Shown one piece after another: positions 37,192-45,996 of a DNA stretch of 64,000 nt. How positions within the stretch are numbered: position 1 is the first letter of the stretch; the number at the start of each line of letters is the position of its first letter. The notes beneath the pieces were generated by a model. That model saw only the letters and a list, made by a program, of their open reading frames with translations. It did no database searches and was not told the DNA's origin. The stretch is from BD1-7 clade bacterium (lineage in GTDB: Bacteria > Pseudomonadota > Gammaproteobacteria > Pseudomonadales > DT-91). The DNA lies in NCBI GenBank assembly GCA_902705865.1, contig CACSIO010000061.1, positions 64,251 through 128,250 of the forward strand, in the 5' to 3' direction. The position numbers and the translations under genes were made by a program.

Positions 37192-38622
37192 ATGGACCGC
37201 AAAACCCTGCACAGTGTCGGCATTGACATAGGTACCACGACGACTCAGGTGATTTTTTCACGCCTGACGCTGGTAAACCGTGCGCCGGCCACGCAGGTTC
37301 CGCAATATGAATTTATTGAGCGTGAAATTGCTTACGAGAGCCCCGTCAGTTTTACGCCCATCGATTCATCGGGTGTGATCGATGCTGAGCGCTTGCAGGC
37401 TTTTATCCATGAGCAGTTTGTTGCTGCTGGATTGGCGCTGAAGGCCATCGAAACCGGCGCGATTATCATTACCGGGGAAACCTCAAAAGCTCATAACGCT
37501 CGTGAGGCGATTATGGACTTGGCGGATCAGCTTGGCGACTTCGTGGTTGCGACAGCGGGGCCTCACCTTGAATCAATCATTGCCGGGCGCGGCAGCGGGG
37601 CTGCGGAATACGCCAAGGCCCACCATAAGTGTGTGCTGAATATTGATATCGGCGGTGGAACCTCCAACTATGTGGTTTTTAAGGGTGATCGGGTTGTTGA
37701 TACCGCGTGTCTTAATGTTGGTGGGCGTTTGTTAGAGGCTTCAGCTGATGGTGGCGTTAGTCGTATACATAAGCCCGCACGAATGATTGTGGATGACTTG
37801 TTTGGTCCACAAATCAAAGAATCGGAAATGACGCCTGACCATATTCGTCGTGTTGCCTGCCGTATGGCTGAAATGGTCGTTGAGGTTGCCTGCGGAAAAC
37901 AATCGTCGTTAGCGACCCGTTTATTGATGACTGAATCGCTGAAACCTCATCATGAATATGACGCCGTGTTTCTCAGTGGCGGTGTAGGTGCGTGTTACTA
38001 CCAGAGTACAACGACGCCGATAGCGGCACATCAATTTAACGATGTTGGCCCGTTGTTGGCTGAAGAGCTAATGAAAAATGCGCAACTCAACCGTGAAAAC
38101 ATCATGGTACCGATTCAAACATTACGAGCGACAGTTATCGGAGCCGGTGCATACTCGTTGTCGCTGAGTGGTAGCACGATATGGCTGAAAACAGCAGATT
38201 TGCCGATCCGAAACGTTCCGGTTGTTCATCCGAATATTGATTGGCAATCAGAAGCGCCTGCGGTTTGTGAAGAGACCCTGACGGCAGCCAATCGGATGGA
38301 TCTTGATCTGATTAACGACCGGTATGCAATTTCACTGGATGCCGGTATGCCCATGACGTATACGGCGGTGCTGCGAGCGTCTGAACAACTCGCAGAGTTT
38401 TATCAGCGTCACGGTAATCGAAAAGCACCGGCATTACTGGTTGTTCAAAACGATATCGGCAAGGTGTTAGGTATGGAGCTCGGGCCTTTGCTCGCGCCGC
38501 AAGAATTAGCTGTGATAGACGAAGTCGTGACTCACGACGGTGATTATATCGACATCGGCGAAAGCTACTTTGGCGGAGAAATTGTGCCGCTAACCGTTAA
38601 ATCATTGGCGTTCCCGTCATAA
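37192..38622 (+). CDS. eutA: Ethanolamine ammonia-lyase reactivating factor EutA
   Basis: Reactivates EutBC by ATP-dependent exchange of damaged cobalamin for fresh coenzyme B12, 476 residues. An ASKHA fold with HSVGIDIGTTTTQVIFSRL at residues 6-24, the linker IITGETSKAHNAREA, phosphate 2 in LNIDIGGGTSNYVVF near 150 and the C-terminal LVVQNDIGKVLGMEL and IDIGESYFGGEIVPLTVKSLAF. The length matches enteric EutA. It lies directly before eutB and eutC, its clients. Confidence 0.95.
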   Translation: MDRKTLHSVGIDIGTTTTQVIFSRLTLVNRAPATQVPQYEFIEREIAYESPVSFTPIDSSGVIDAERLQAFIHEQFVAAGLALKAIETGAIIITGETSKAHNAREAIMDLADQLGDFVVATAGPHLESIIAGRGSGAAEYAKAHHKCVLNIDIGGGTSNYVVFKGDRVVDTACLNVGGRLLEASADGGVSRIHKPARMIVDDLFGPQIKESEMTPDHIRRVACRMAEMVVEVACGKQSSLATRLLMTESLKPHHEYDAVFLSGGVGACYYQSTTTPIAAHQFNDVGPLLAEELMKNAQLNRENIMVPIQTLRATVIGAGAYSLSLSGSTIWLKTADLPIRNVPVVHPNIDWQSEAPAVCEETLTAANRMDLDLINDRYAISLDAGMPMTYTAVLRASEQLAEFYQRHGNRKAPALLVVQNDIGKVLGMELGPLLAPQELAVIDEVVTHDGDYIDIGESYFGGEIVPLTVKSLAFPS

Positions 38623-38633
38623 GGAGAACATAC

Positions 38634-39995
38634 ATGAGCTTGAAAACGACATTGTTCGGTGAAGTTTATAATTTCCGGGATGTAAAAGAAGTGTTGGCGA
38701 AAGCCAATGAGTTGCGCTCGGGTGACGTGCTGGCAGGTGTAGCGGCAGAATCTGCGCAAGAACGTGTTGCTGCGAAGCAAGTACTGAGCAATATGACGCT
38801 ACAGACGATCCGTGAAAATCCGGTTGTTCCTTATGAAATCGACGTCGTTACGCGGATTATTCAAGACGAGCTGAATGAAGGTGTTTATAACTCAATCAAA
38901 AATTGGTCGGTGAGTGAATTGCGTGAATACATTCTCAGCGATACACCTAGCTATGAAGAGTATCAGCGGCTGCGCAAAGGCCTGACGTCTGAAATGGTCG
39001 CGGCAGTTGCAAAAATTTGCTCTAACGGTGATTTGATGTATGGCGGTAAAAAACTGCCTGTCGTTACCAAGGCGAATAGTACTGTCGGGCTCAGCGGCAC
39101 GATTAGTTCACGTTTGCAGCCGAATGATACCCGTGATGATATCGACAGTATCGTAGCGCAAACCTATGAGGGCCTAAGCTTTGGCTGTGGTGATGCCGTT
39201 ATAGGTATTAACCCGGTCACTGATAACGTTGAAAACACGCTGCGGATGCTATCAGCAGTGCAAGAGATCATCGATAAATTCAATGTGCCCACGCAGCCCT
39301 GTGTGTTGGCGCATGTCACAACGCAAATGGAAGCAATACGCCGTGGCGCCCCAGGCGGGCTGATTTTTCAAAGCATCGCCGGTAGTGGCAAAGCGCTGGA
39401 TGAGTTTGGTGTAACGATTGAGATGCTTGATGAAGCGCAGGCTGTTGGGCGGGAATACAGTCAGGTCGCTGGCGATAACACACTTTATTTTGAAACCGGG
39501 CAGGGCTCTGCGCTGTCTGCTAACGCACATTATGATGCTGATCAGGTGACTATGGAGTCGCGCTGCTACGGTTTAGCACGGCGCTACAAGCCTCACTTGG
39601 TGAATACAGTGGTTGGTTTTATTGGGCCGGAATATCTGTACAACCACCAGCAAATTATTCGTGCGGGTCTTGAAGATCACTTTATGGGCAAACTTCACGG
39701 CATCAGTATGGGGTGTGATTGCTGCTATACGAACCATGCGGATACCGATCAGAATTCCAACGAAAACTTGCTCGTGTTGCTCGGGGCAGCAGGCTGCAAC
39801 TATGTAATGTCGTTACCGATGGGTGACGACATTATGTTGAATTATCAAACTACCAGCTACCACGATATTGCAACGGTACGCCAGTTGTTAGGAGCACGAC
39901 CGGCTCCTGAGTTTGATGCCTGGATGGAAACCATGGGCCTGTCGGAAAACGGTATTCTTACCGCCAAAGCCGGCGATCCTTCAATCTTCTTCTAG
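38634..39995 (+). CDS. eutB: Ethanolamine ammonia-lyase large subunit EutB
   Basis: The catalytic TIM-barrel subunit, which with EutC and adenosylcobalamin splits ethanolamine into acetaldehyde and ammonia, 453 residues. Conserved parts include LFGEVYNFRDVKEVLAKANE, the segment GDLMYGGKKLPVV, GTISSRLQPNDTRDD, SFGCGDAVIGINPV, ETGQGSALSANAHYDADQVTMESR and MGCDCCYTNHADTDQNSNENLL. The length is identical to typical EutB. An AAGGAG site lies upstream of the ATG. Confidence 0.97.
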   Translation: MSLKTTLFGEVYNFRDVKEVLAKANELRSGDVLAGVAAESAQERVAAKQVLSNMTLQTIRENPVVPYEIDVVTRIIQDELNEGVYNSIKNWSVSELREYILSDTPSYEEYQRLRKGLTSEMVAAVAKICSNGDLMYGGKKLPVVTKANSTVGLSGTISSRLQPNDTRDDIDSIVAQTYEGLSFGCGDAVIGINPVTDNVENTLRMLSAVQEIIDKFNVPTQPCVLAHVTTQMEAIRRGAPGGLIFQSIAGSGKALDEFGVTIEMLDEAQAVGREYSQVAGDNTLYFETGQGSALSANAHYDADQVTMESRCYGLARRYKPHLVNTVVGFIGPEYLYNHQQIIRAGLEDHFMGKLHGISMGCDCCYTNHADTDQNSNENLLVLLGAAGCNYVMSLPMGDDIMLNYQTTSYHDIATVRQLLGARPAPEFDAWMETMGLSENGILTAKAGDPSIFF

Positions 39996-40007
39996 TAGAG
40001 GCCAATC

Positions 40008-40937
40008 ATGATGGATGAAAGCAAAATACAGTTGATCGTCAACAGTGTCTTGAAGGAGCTAGGTGAGGCCCCTGTCGACAGCAGTAAAATTACCGAGGTG
40101 ACTGCGGCTGATGCTTCGCCGTCATCAACCGAGGCTGCATCGCCAGGACATGTGCCGTCGGGCGACACACCAGACATGTCTCTAGACGATCTTGGCAGTG
40201 ATAAATTCAAGAAATGGTATGGCGTCAAAAATGCCGTTAATGACAGCATTAACCAAGACATGATGAAGCATACGACAGCGCGGCTTTGTTTAGGCCGCAC
40301 CGGGCCACGGCCATTGACGATCCCGTTGTTACGTTTTTTGGCCGACCACAGTCGCTCGAAAGACACGGTCGTTAAAGAGGTTGCTGAAGATTGGTTGCAA
40401 CAACATGAACTTTGGGAAGTACATAGCCAAGCGAAAGACAAAGATGAGTATCTTACGCGGCCTGATTTGGGGCGAAAGTTGAGTGATGATGGATGCAAAC
40501 TGATCACCGAACGTTGTGAAAAATCACCCCAGGTTCAGTTAGTGATTTCTGACGGATTAAGTACAGACGCTACCGTTAGCAACTACGATGAGTTGTTACC
40601 GCCTCTGTTGAAAGGCCTCCAGAGTGCTGGCCTCAAAGTCGGTACGCCGTTTTTTCTGCGCTATGGTCGTGTAAAAGCGCAAGATCAAATCGGTCAAATG
40701 TTGAATGCTGAAGTTAACCTTTTGTTGATTGGTGAGCGCCCAGGGCTAGGGCAATCTGAAAGCTTGAGTTGCTATGCAGTATACCGGCCGGACGAAAATA
40801 CGGTGGAATCAGATCGTACCGTTCTATCGAATATTCACCGAGGGGGTACGCCACCGGTGGAGGCCGCTGCCGTTATTGTCGATCTTGCTAAAAAAATGCT
40901 GGAGAAAAAAGCCAGCGGTATCAACCTTAACCGTTAA
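40008..40937 (+). CDS. eutC: Ethanolamine ammonia-lyase small subunit EutC
   Basis: The partner of EutB holding part of the B12-binding site, 309 residues. The first 20 residues ([18 protein letters not shown]) form an amphipathic helix that serves as a shell-targeting signal in enteric EutC. A Ser/Pro/Asp-rich linker follows to about residue 65. The conserved body has [29 protein letters not shown] near 89, [26 protein letters not shown] and [18 protein letters not shown]. It is 13 bases after eutB. Confidence 0.96.
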   Translation: MMDESKIQLIVNSVLKELGEAPVDSSKITEVTAADASPSSTEAASPGHVPSGDTPDMSLDDLGSDKFKKWYGVKNAVNDSINQDMMKHTTARLCLGRTGPRPLTIPLLRFLADHSRSKDTVVKEVAEDWLQQHELWEVHSQAKDKDEYLTRPDLGRKLSDDGCKLITERCEKSPQVQLVISDGLSTDATVSNYDELLPPLLKGLQSAGLKVGTPFFLRYGRVKAQDQIGQMLNAEVNLLLIGERPGLGQSESLSCYAVYRPDENTVESDRTVLSNIHRGGTPPVEAAAVIVDLAKKMLEKKASGINLNR

Positions 40938-40948
40938 AGGAAAGTGTT

Positions 40949-41605
40949 ATGGCTATTCTCGATAGACTGACCCCAAGCGTATTAGCTACCCGCGTAATTG
41001 CATCGGTTGATTCCGCTTTTGCTAAGCAGTTGGGGTTGAATGACGACCAACGCTGTATTGGCATGATTACATCCGATTGTGATGACGCAACCTATGTTGC
41101 ACTCGATGAAGCGACAAAAGCGGCGGCGGTTGATGTGGTTTACGCCCATTCATTTTATGCCGGTGCCGCGCATTCGTCTGGGCCGCTGTCTGGCGAAATC
41201 ATCGGCGTACTCGCAGGCCCCGGCCCCGCTGATGTAAAAGCAGGCTTAGCGCGTGCCCGTGAAGTAATTGAATGCGAAGCGGCATTTTTATCGGCCAATG
41301 AGGATGACTCACTGGCATTTTTCGCCCACGTGGTGTCGGCAACTGGCAGCTATTTATCGGCAGAAGCCGGTGTTAAGCAAGGCGATGCATTAGCTTATGT
41401 TATCGCGCCTCCGCTTGAGGCTATGTTTGGCCTAGATGCCGCATTAAAAGCAGCTGACGTTGAGTTGGTGAACTACTTTCCACCACCATCTGAAACCAAC
41501 TTTGCTGGCGGCCACCTCACCGGAACACAAGCAGCCTGTAAGGCCGCGTGTGATGCGTTTCAGGCGGCTGTGTTGAGTGTTGCAGCCGACCCGACTGACG
41601 TTTAA
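40949..41605 (+). CDS. eutL: BMC-T shell protein EutL
   Basis: A tandem-BMC pseudohexameric shell protein thought to carry a gated central pore, 218 residues. LDRLTPSVLATRVIASVDSA, then AKQLGLNDDQRCIGMITSD, HSFYAGAAHSSGPLSGEIIGVLAGPGPADV and FFPPPSETNFAGGHLTGTQAACKAACDAF-like sequence (here YFPPPSETNFAGGHLTG) match EutL along its length. AAAGGAAA lies before the ATG. A EutK gene, which follows EutL in enteric loci, is absent. Confidence 0.95.
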   Translation: MAILDRLTPSVLATRVIASVDSAFAKQLGLNDDQRCIGMITSDCDDATYVALDEATKAAAVDVVYAHSFYAGAAHSSGPLSGEIIGVLAGPGPADVKAGLARAREVIECEAAFLSANEDDSLAFFAHVVSATGSYLSAEAGVKQGDALAYVIAPPLEAMFGLDAALKAADVELVNYFPPPSETNFAGGHLTGTQAACKAACDAFQAAVLSVAADPTDV

Positions 41606-41623
41606 CTATAGAGCACACAATAT

Positions 41624-42958
41624 ATGTCTGGATTGGTTCAGCAGGTTCGTGAGGCGGGTATCGTCGGTGCTGGTGGCGCTGGGTTTCCGACCTACATGAA
41701 AATTGATGTGAAGGTCGATGTTGTTATTGCCAATGGCGCAGAGTGTGAGCCATTGCTGAATAAAGACCAAGTAATCATGCAGCATCATACTGATGATTTT
41801 CTCGATGGCTTGCAGCTCGTTATGGCGCAATGCGGTGCTACCAAAGGCGTGATTGGCATTAAGAAAAAGCATCAACACTCGATTGATGTACTCAGTGGCC
41901 GTTTACCGGCGAATATCGAATTGATGCTGATGGAAAACGTGTACCCGGCAGGCGACGAATATGAGTTGGTATACGAAGCAACTGGGCAACGTATTCCGGC
42001 CGGAGGGCTGCCCAAAGATATTGGGGTTTTGGTGCAGAACGTCGAAACCTTATACAACGTTTGCCGTGCCACAAAAGCCCTGCCAGTAACGCATAGTTTG
42101 ATCTCGGTTCACGGTGAAGTGGTTAACCCAAAAACGGCGTGGTTCCCGGTTGGTACTACGTATCGAGATGCGATTAATAGCGCCGGCGGATTACTTTGCG
42201 ATGATGTCGTTATTATCGAAGGCGGGCCAATGATGGGCAGCGTCACGCAGGATCTGGATACTCCGATCACGCGCACCGGCAGCGGCATTCTGGCCGTTAA
42301 AGCCGATAGTGTTTTGGCTCGACGTAAGTCAGCACCTGAAAAAGAATACCGGCGTATCGGTAAATCTGCGTGTGACCAATGTTCTTTGTGCACAGAAATG
42401 TGTCCACGATATCTGCTCGGTTACCCGATCAAGCCGCATTTGGTTATGCGTTCATTGCTGACCAGCGGAGAAACCAGTGAAACGCTGAGTATCAACGCGC
42501 AAGCCTGCTGCGAATGTAATATCTGTTCGCTCTGGGCGTGCCCAGAAATGCTTGATCCGAGAAATGTGTGTGCAACCACCAAACGGGATCTTAAAGCTAA
42601 CGATAATTGGATGTCTGCGGAGCAGTTACAGGCTAAAATGGTGGATGTGCATCCAATGCGGGAGTACCGCGGCGTGCCAACCGCGCGATTAATTAGGCGT
42701 TTGGGGCTTAATGGCTACGATAAAATCAAGGCCGGCTTTGACGATACACAGTTTCACCCGCAAACGGTTGTTATTCCGTTGCAGCAACACATTGGTGCCC
42801 CGGCAAACTTGTCAGTGGCCATTGGTGATGTGGTTGAGGTAGGTGACGTGATCGCAACGGCACCATTAGATGCGATGTGCGTGCCAATGCACGCCAGTAT
42901 TCGCGGCACGGTGACGGCTGCAGACACGACGCAGGTAACTATTCAGGCGGCTGTTTAG
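41624..42958 (+). CDS. pduS: PduS-like cobalamin reductase / electron-transfer flavoprotein with two 4Fe-4S sites
   Basis: A 444-residue RnfC-like iron-sulfur flavoprotein. It starts VREAGIVGAGGAGFPTYMKI, which matches the flavin/NADH-binding start of PduS and RnfC, followed by IANGAECEPLL, an SLBB domain (about 160-215), two Cys clusters (CDQCSLCTEMCP near 256 and CCECNICSLWACP near 297), and a C-terminal barrel. PduS reduces cob(III)/cob(II)alamin for the adenosyltransferase in propanediol compartments, and some of this family pass electrons through the shell. Here it would serve EutT. It is 18 bases after eutL. Confidence 0.9.
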   Translation: MSGLVQQVREAGIVGAGGAGFPTYMKIDVKVDVVIANGAECEPLLNKDQVIMQHHTDDFLDGLQLVMAQCGATKGVIGIKKKHQHSIDVLSGRLPANIELMLMENVYPAGDEYELVYEATGQRIPAGGLPKDIGVLVQNVETLYNVCRATKALPVTHSLISVHGEVVNPKTAWFPVGTTYRDAINSAGGLLCDDVVIIEGGPMMGSVTQDLDTPITRTGSGILAVKADSVLARRKSAPEKEYRRIGKSACDQCSLCTEMCPRYLLGYPIKPHLVMRSLLTSGETSETLSINAQACCECNICSLWACPEMLDPRNVCATTKRDLKANDNWMSAEQLQAKMVDVHPMREYRGVPTARLIRRLGLNGYDKIKAGFDDTQFHPQTVVIPLQQHIGAPANLSVAIGDVVEVGDVIATAPLDAMCVPMHASIRGTVTAADTTQVTIQAAV

Positions 42959-43035
42959 ATGGCCATTCAAGTATTGAATCAGGCAGCGATGCAAGAGCAA
43001 TTCTGAGCGAATAAGCATTTATATAGGAGCTTCAA

Positions 43036-43584
43036 ATGTCGAGTGCGATCGGACTCATTGAATTGAATTCCATTGCTAGGGGATATCTAGTTGGCGATGC
43101 GATGCTAAAGGCTGCATCAGTGACGATTTTATTTAATCGCACGATATGCCCGGGTAAATTCATGGTTATGATTTCCGGCGATGTGGCTGCCGTTGAGGCA
43201 GGCATGGATGCCGGTTTGGATATCGGTGGCGAGACGATTGTCGACGATTTAATCATTCCCAATGTCCATCAGGATGTGTTTCCTGCAATTTCGGGTACTC
43301 GGGTTATCGAGGCGACTGCGGCTTTGGGCATTATCGAAACGTTTTCTGTCGCGTCTATCATCGAGGCATCAGATGCGGCGGTGAAATCTGCGAATGTGGA
43401 GCTCATTGAGATTCATTTAGCAATGGCGATCGGCGGCAAAGGATATGTAACTATGACCGGCGATGTAGCTGCGGTGACGGCGGCTGTGGATGCCGGCGCT
43501 GACTATATTCGAGAGAAAGGTCTTCTTGTCGATAAAGTTGTTATTCCTCAACCGCGGGATGAAATTCTCGCCGACAAAATCTGA
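43036..43584 (+). CDS. pduT: PduT-like tandem BMC shell protein with Fe-S cysteine
   Basis: A 182-residue shell trimer protein with two BMC domains (about 1-90 and 91-180). It is very like Citrobacter/Salmonella PduT: AIGLIELNSIARGYLVGDAM, TICPGKFMVMISGDVAAVEAG and ALGIIETFSVASIIEASDAAVK. Cys38 in TICPGKF matches the PduT Cys38 that holds a 4Fe-4S cluster in the trimer pore. It lies next to the pduS-like gene, as the two proteins are thought to form a redox path across the shell. An AGGAG site lies 7 bases before the ATG. Confidence 0.93.
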   Translation: MSSAIGLIELNSIARGYLVGDAMLKAASVTILFNRTICPGKFMVMISGDVAAVEAGMDAGLDIGGETIVDDLIIPNVHQDVFPAISGTRVIEATAALGIIETFSVASIIEASDAAVKSANVELIEIHLAMAIGGKGYVTMTGDVAAVTAAVDAGADYIREKGLLVDKVVIPQPRDEILADKI

Positions 43585-43589
43585 CGACG

Positions 43590-44990
43590 ATGTCGCGCCG
43601 TGTCGATGTTGCCATCATCGGAGCCGGCAGTGCTGGCGTGAGCGCGCTGCGCACGGTTCGTCAGTTTACGGATAACTATCTGTTAATTGACGGCGGCGCG
43701 TTAGGCACCAGCTGTGCCCGTGTTGGTTGTATGCCGTCCAAGTCACTGATCGAAACGGCACGCCTTTTTCAAAACAGGCATCGACAACAATCCCGCGGTA
43801 TTACGGGTACTGAGCACTTGTCTGTGCATACTAAAGACGTGCTTGAGCAAGTACGATCAGATCGAGATTTCTTCACCCGAACGACTGCAAATCTGACAGA
43901 CGAACTCTCTAAAAATCATTTCCTGCAAGGCTATGCGCGTTTTGATGCGCCTAATCAGTTGGATGTTGATGGCAAAAAATTCGAATGTGGTGCCGTGATT
44001 ATCGCCACTGGAACTCAAGCTTATGTTCCTACGCAGTGGCAATCATTAGGTCATCGACTTCTCGTCAGCGACTGGTTGTTCGAACAAACTGACTTGCCCC
44101 ATAAACTCGGTGTTGTTGGGCTTGGTGCTATCGGGTTAGAAGTAGGGCAGGCGCTTGCTCACCTAGGGCACGACGTGGTTGGTGTTGATTTGGCTGATGC
44201 ACTCGGCGGCGCGCAGGATCCGGCGATTATCAAAGTCGCTCACGACACCATTGGACGATCGCTTCCGATGCATACAGGGCATCACGTGACGCTATCGGGT
44301 AGCGGCGATGGGGTATCAATGCAGTTTGGCGATAACCGATGTGGTGTCGATAACGTCATTGTTGCCGTTGGCAGAACACCAAATGTTGCCAATTTGAATC
44401 TTCAAGCCTTGGGCGTGCCGCTTAATACAGCGGGTGTACCTGACAGCGACCCGCAGACGTGTCAGATAGGCGATCTACCAGTATTTATTGCTGGTGATGT
44501 GTCTGTGCATCAGCCGCTGCAGCACGAAGCAATCGATGAGGGTGCAATCGCCGGGTTCAATTCAGTGTGTGCTGATATTCGCGCCTATCGTCGACGTGTA
44601 CCGTTAAAAATCACCTTTACGGACCCTCAAATCGCACAGTTCGGTTGTGGCTATGGTTCGCTCGATCTAACCACAACCGTCGTAGGGCAAGCGTTAATGG
44701 CCGACAATGGACGTGCACGTATCAGTGGAATGAATGCCGGTTTGATACGACTTTACGCGAACCGAGCTGGGCTGTTGTTGGGGGGAGAGTTACTGTGTGA
44801 TCACGCCGAGCACATGGCTCATTTATTGGCTTGGCAGATCACCCATTCAGCAACCGTTGCGAGCATACTGAGGCAGCCCTTTTACCACCCCGTGGTAGAG
44901 GAGGCGATACGCAGTGCCCTGCGAACGATGGCTAAAAAGCTGTATAAAAATCACAGTGTGGTCGAATGGCAAGAGCCAATATTACTGTGA
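43590..44990 (+). CDS. FAD pyridine-nucleotide disulfide oxidoreductase (dihydrolipoamide dehydrogenase-like)
   Basis: A 466-residue flavoprotein of the glutathione reductase/lipoamide dehydrogenase family. FAD site VDVAIIGAGSAGVSALR at residues 5-21, redox disulfide GTSCARVGCMPSKS, NAD(P) site GVVGLGAIGLEVGQALAHLG near 171, FIAGDV near 308, and the C-terminal catalytic pair in YHPVVEEAI. All catalytic parts appear intact. It starts 6 bases after pduT, so it is probably part of the same transcript. Its physiological partner is not known: it could feed or drain electrons for PduS/PduT, or act on a small thiol. It has no membrane segment or shell-targeting helix that I can see. Confidence 0.88.
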   Translation: MSRRVDVAIIGAGSAGVSALRTVRQFTDNYLLIDGGALGTSCARVGCMPSKSLIETARLFQNRHRQQSRGITGTEHLSVHTKDVLEQVRSDRDFFTRTTANLTDELSKNHFLQGYARFDAPNQLDVDGKKFECGAVIIATGTQAYVPTQWQSLGHRLLVSDWLFEQTDLPHKLGVVGLGAIGLEVGQALAHLGHDVVGVDLADALGGAQDPAIIKVAHDTIGRSLPMHTGHHVTLSGSGDGVSMQFGDNRCGVDNVIVAVGRTPNVANLNLQALGVPLNTAGVPDSDPQTCQIGDLPVFIAGDVSVHQPLQHEAIDEGAIAGFNSVCADIRAYRRRVPLKITFTDPQIAQFGCGYGSLDLTTTVVGQALMADNGRARISGMNAGLIRLYANRAGLLLGGELLCDHAEHMAHLLAWQITHSATVASILRQPFYHPVVEEAIRSALRTMAKKLYKNHSVVEWQEPILL

Positions 44991-45148
44991 ATCACATTCT
45001 CGACATCGTTGTCGTGGGTGCTAAAAGCTCTTGGAACCGGCGGTTTGATTCCGATTGTAATAGTGAGAATAAGGCATATTGAATTTTGCCGGACAGCCAC
45101 GACCGAGAGTTGAGTCGATAGCGGAATCGTCAATGGAGGTATATCGCA

Positions 45149-45787
45149 ATGACATACGATTGTCAGATACATACGATTGATGATTCGTCAGTAACCCTTG
45201 CTATCGATCATTGCGCGCAGATGTTTGCAGCCGCTGACTCAGAACCGGTAACCGGTGCTATTGGTCTGACGTGTGAGCAAATAAGGGCGATGCTGGCTTA
45301 TGATCAACTTCGGTTTGTATCGAACCGGATGAGTCAGATAGCGATCGATGCTAATAATAAGGTTGCCGGTGTTTTGCTAGCGGATGACTACGCAGAGCAT
45401 TGCACGCGCGATTTATATCGGCCGGCCAACAAAGTTGTTTTTTCGCTGCTGAAAGACCTCAATCACATTTACCAAATGCGTTTTCGTCCGTCGTTAAAAG
45501 AGGGCGTAACAGCGCATATTGCTTATCTTGCTGTTGCACCTGAACACCATCGCTCCGGTATTGGCGAGGCGTTGGTACGAGCAGCATTGCAATGTGCTCG
45601 TAATCAGGCATATCAAGAAGCATTGGTCGAGTCATCGTCACGCGGGTCGCAGGCGCTGTTTATCGGCAAGCTAGGGTTTACCGAATGCGCGCAAATTGCC
45701 TATCGAAACTATCGATTCGGTGGCCAAAAACCCTTTGTGAATGTCAGTTGTACTAACGAAATAGTGTTATCGACTCTCAAACTATAG
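45149..45787 (+). CDS. GNAT-family N-acetyltransferase
   Basis: A 212-residue protein with one GNAT domain in the C-terminal half. The acetyl-CoA site is AYLAVAPEHHRSGIGEALVRAAL near residue 127, followed by ALVESSSRGSQALFIGKLGFTEC, the usual motif B end. The N-terminal half has no recognisable feature. GGAGG lies about 9 bases before the ATG. It is 158 bases after the flavoprotein without a visible terminator between, so it might be read through from the eut operon. The substrate is unknown. Confidence 0.8.
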   Translation: MTYDCQIHTIDDSSVTLAIDHCAQMFAAADSEPVTGAIGLTCEQIRAMLAYDQLRFVSNRMSQIAIDANNKVAGVLLADDYAEHCTRDLYRPANKVVFSLLKDLNHIYQMRFRPSLKEGVTAHIAYLAVAPEHHRSGIGEALVRAALQCARNQAYQEALVESSSRGSQALFIGKLGFTECAQIAYRNYRFGGQKPFVNVSCTNEIVLSTLKL

Positions 45788-45996
45788 GTGTGAGATTTTC
45801 ATTCGCAGTTAATCGTTATGACCGTAATGCAGTGATTAAATGGACTGATTCGTTACGATTCCCTCACGATTACGCGTATCCGTCAGTGGGTCACATTTGG
45901 TGGCTTTTTTCTCGTAGGATCTTCGCGGATACTTCGCGTTGGTTTGATTCAAAAACTGTAATACATCGCTAATTTGTAAGCTGGTAAGGATGCACC

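Noticed and set aside
45790..45972. A 60-codon open frame between the GNAT and cupin genes.
   Set aside because: No ribosome site, no motif, and composition unlike the neighbours; likely chance.
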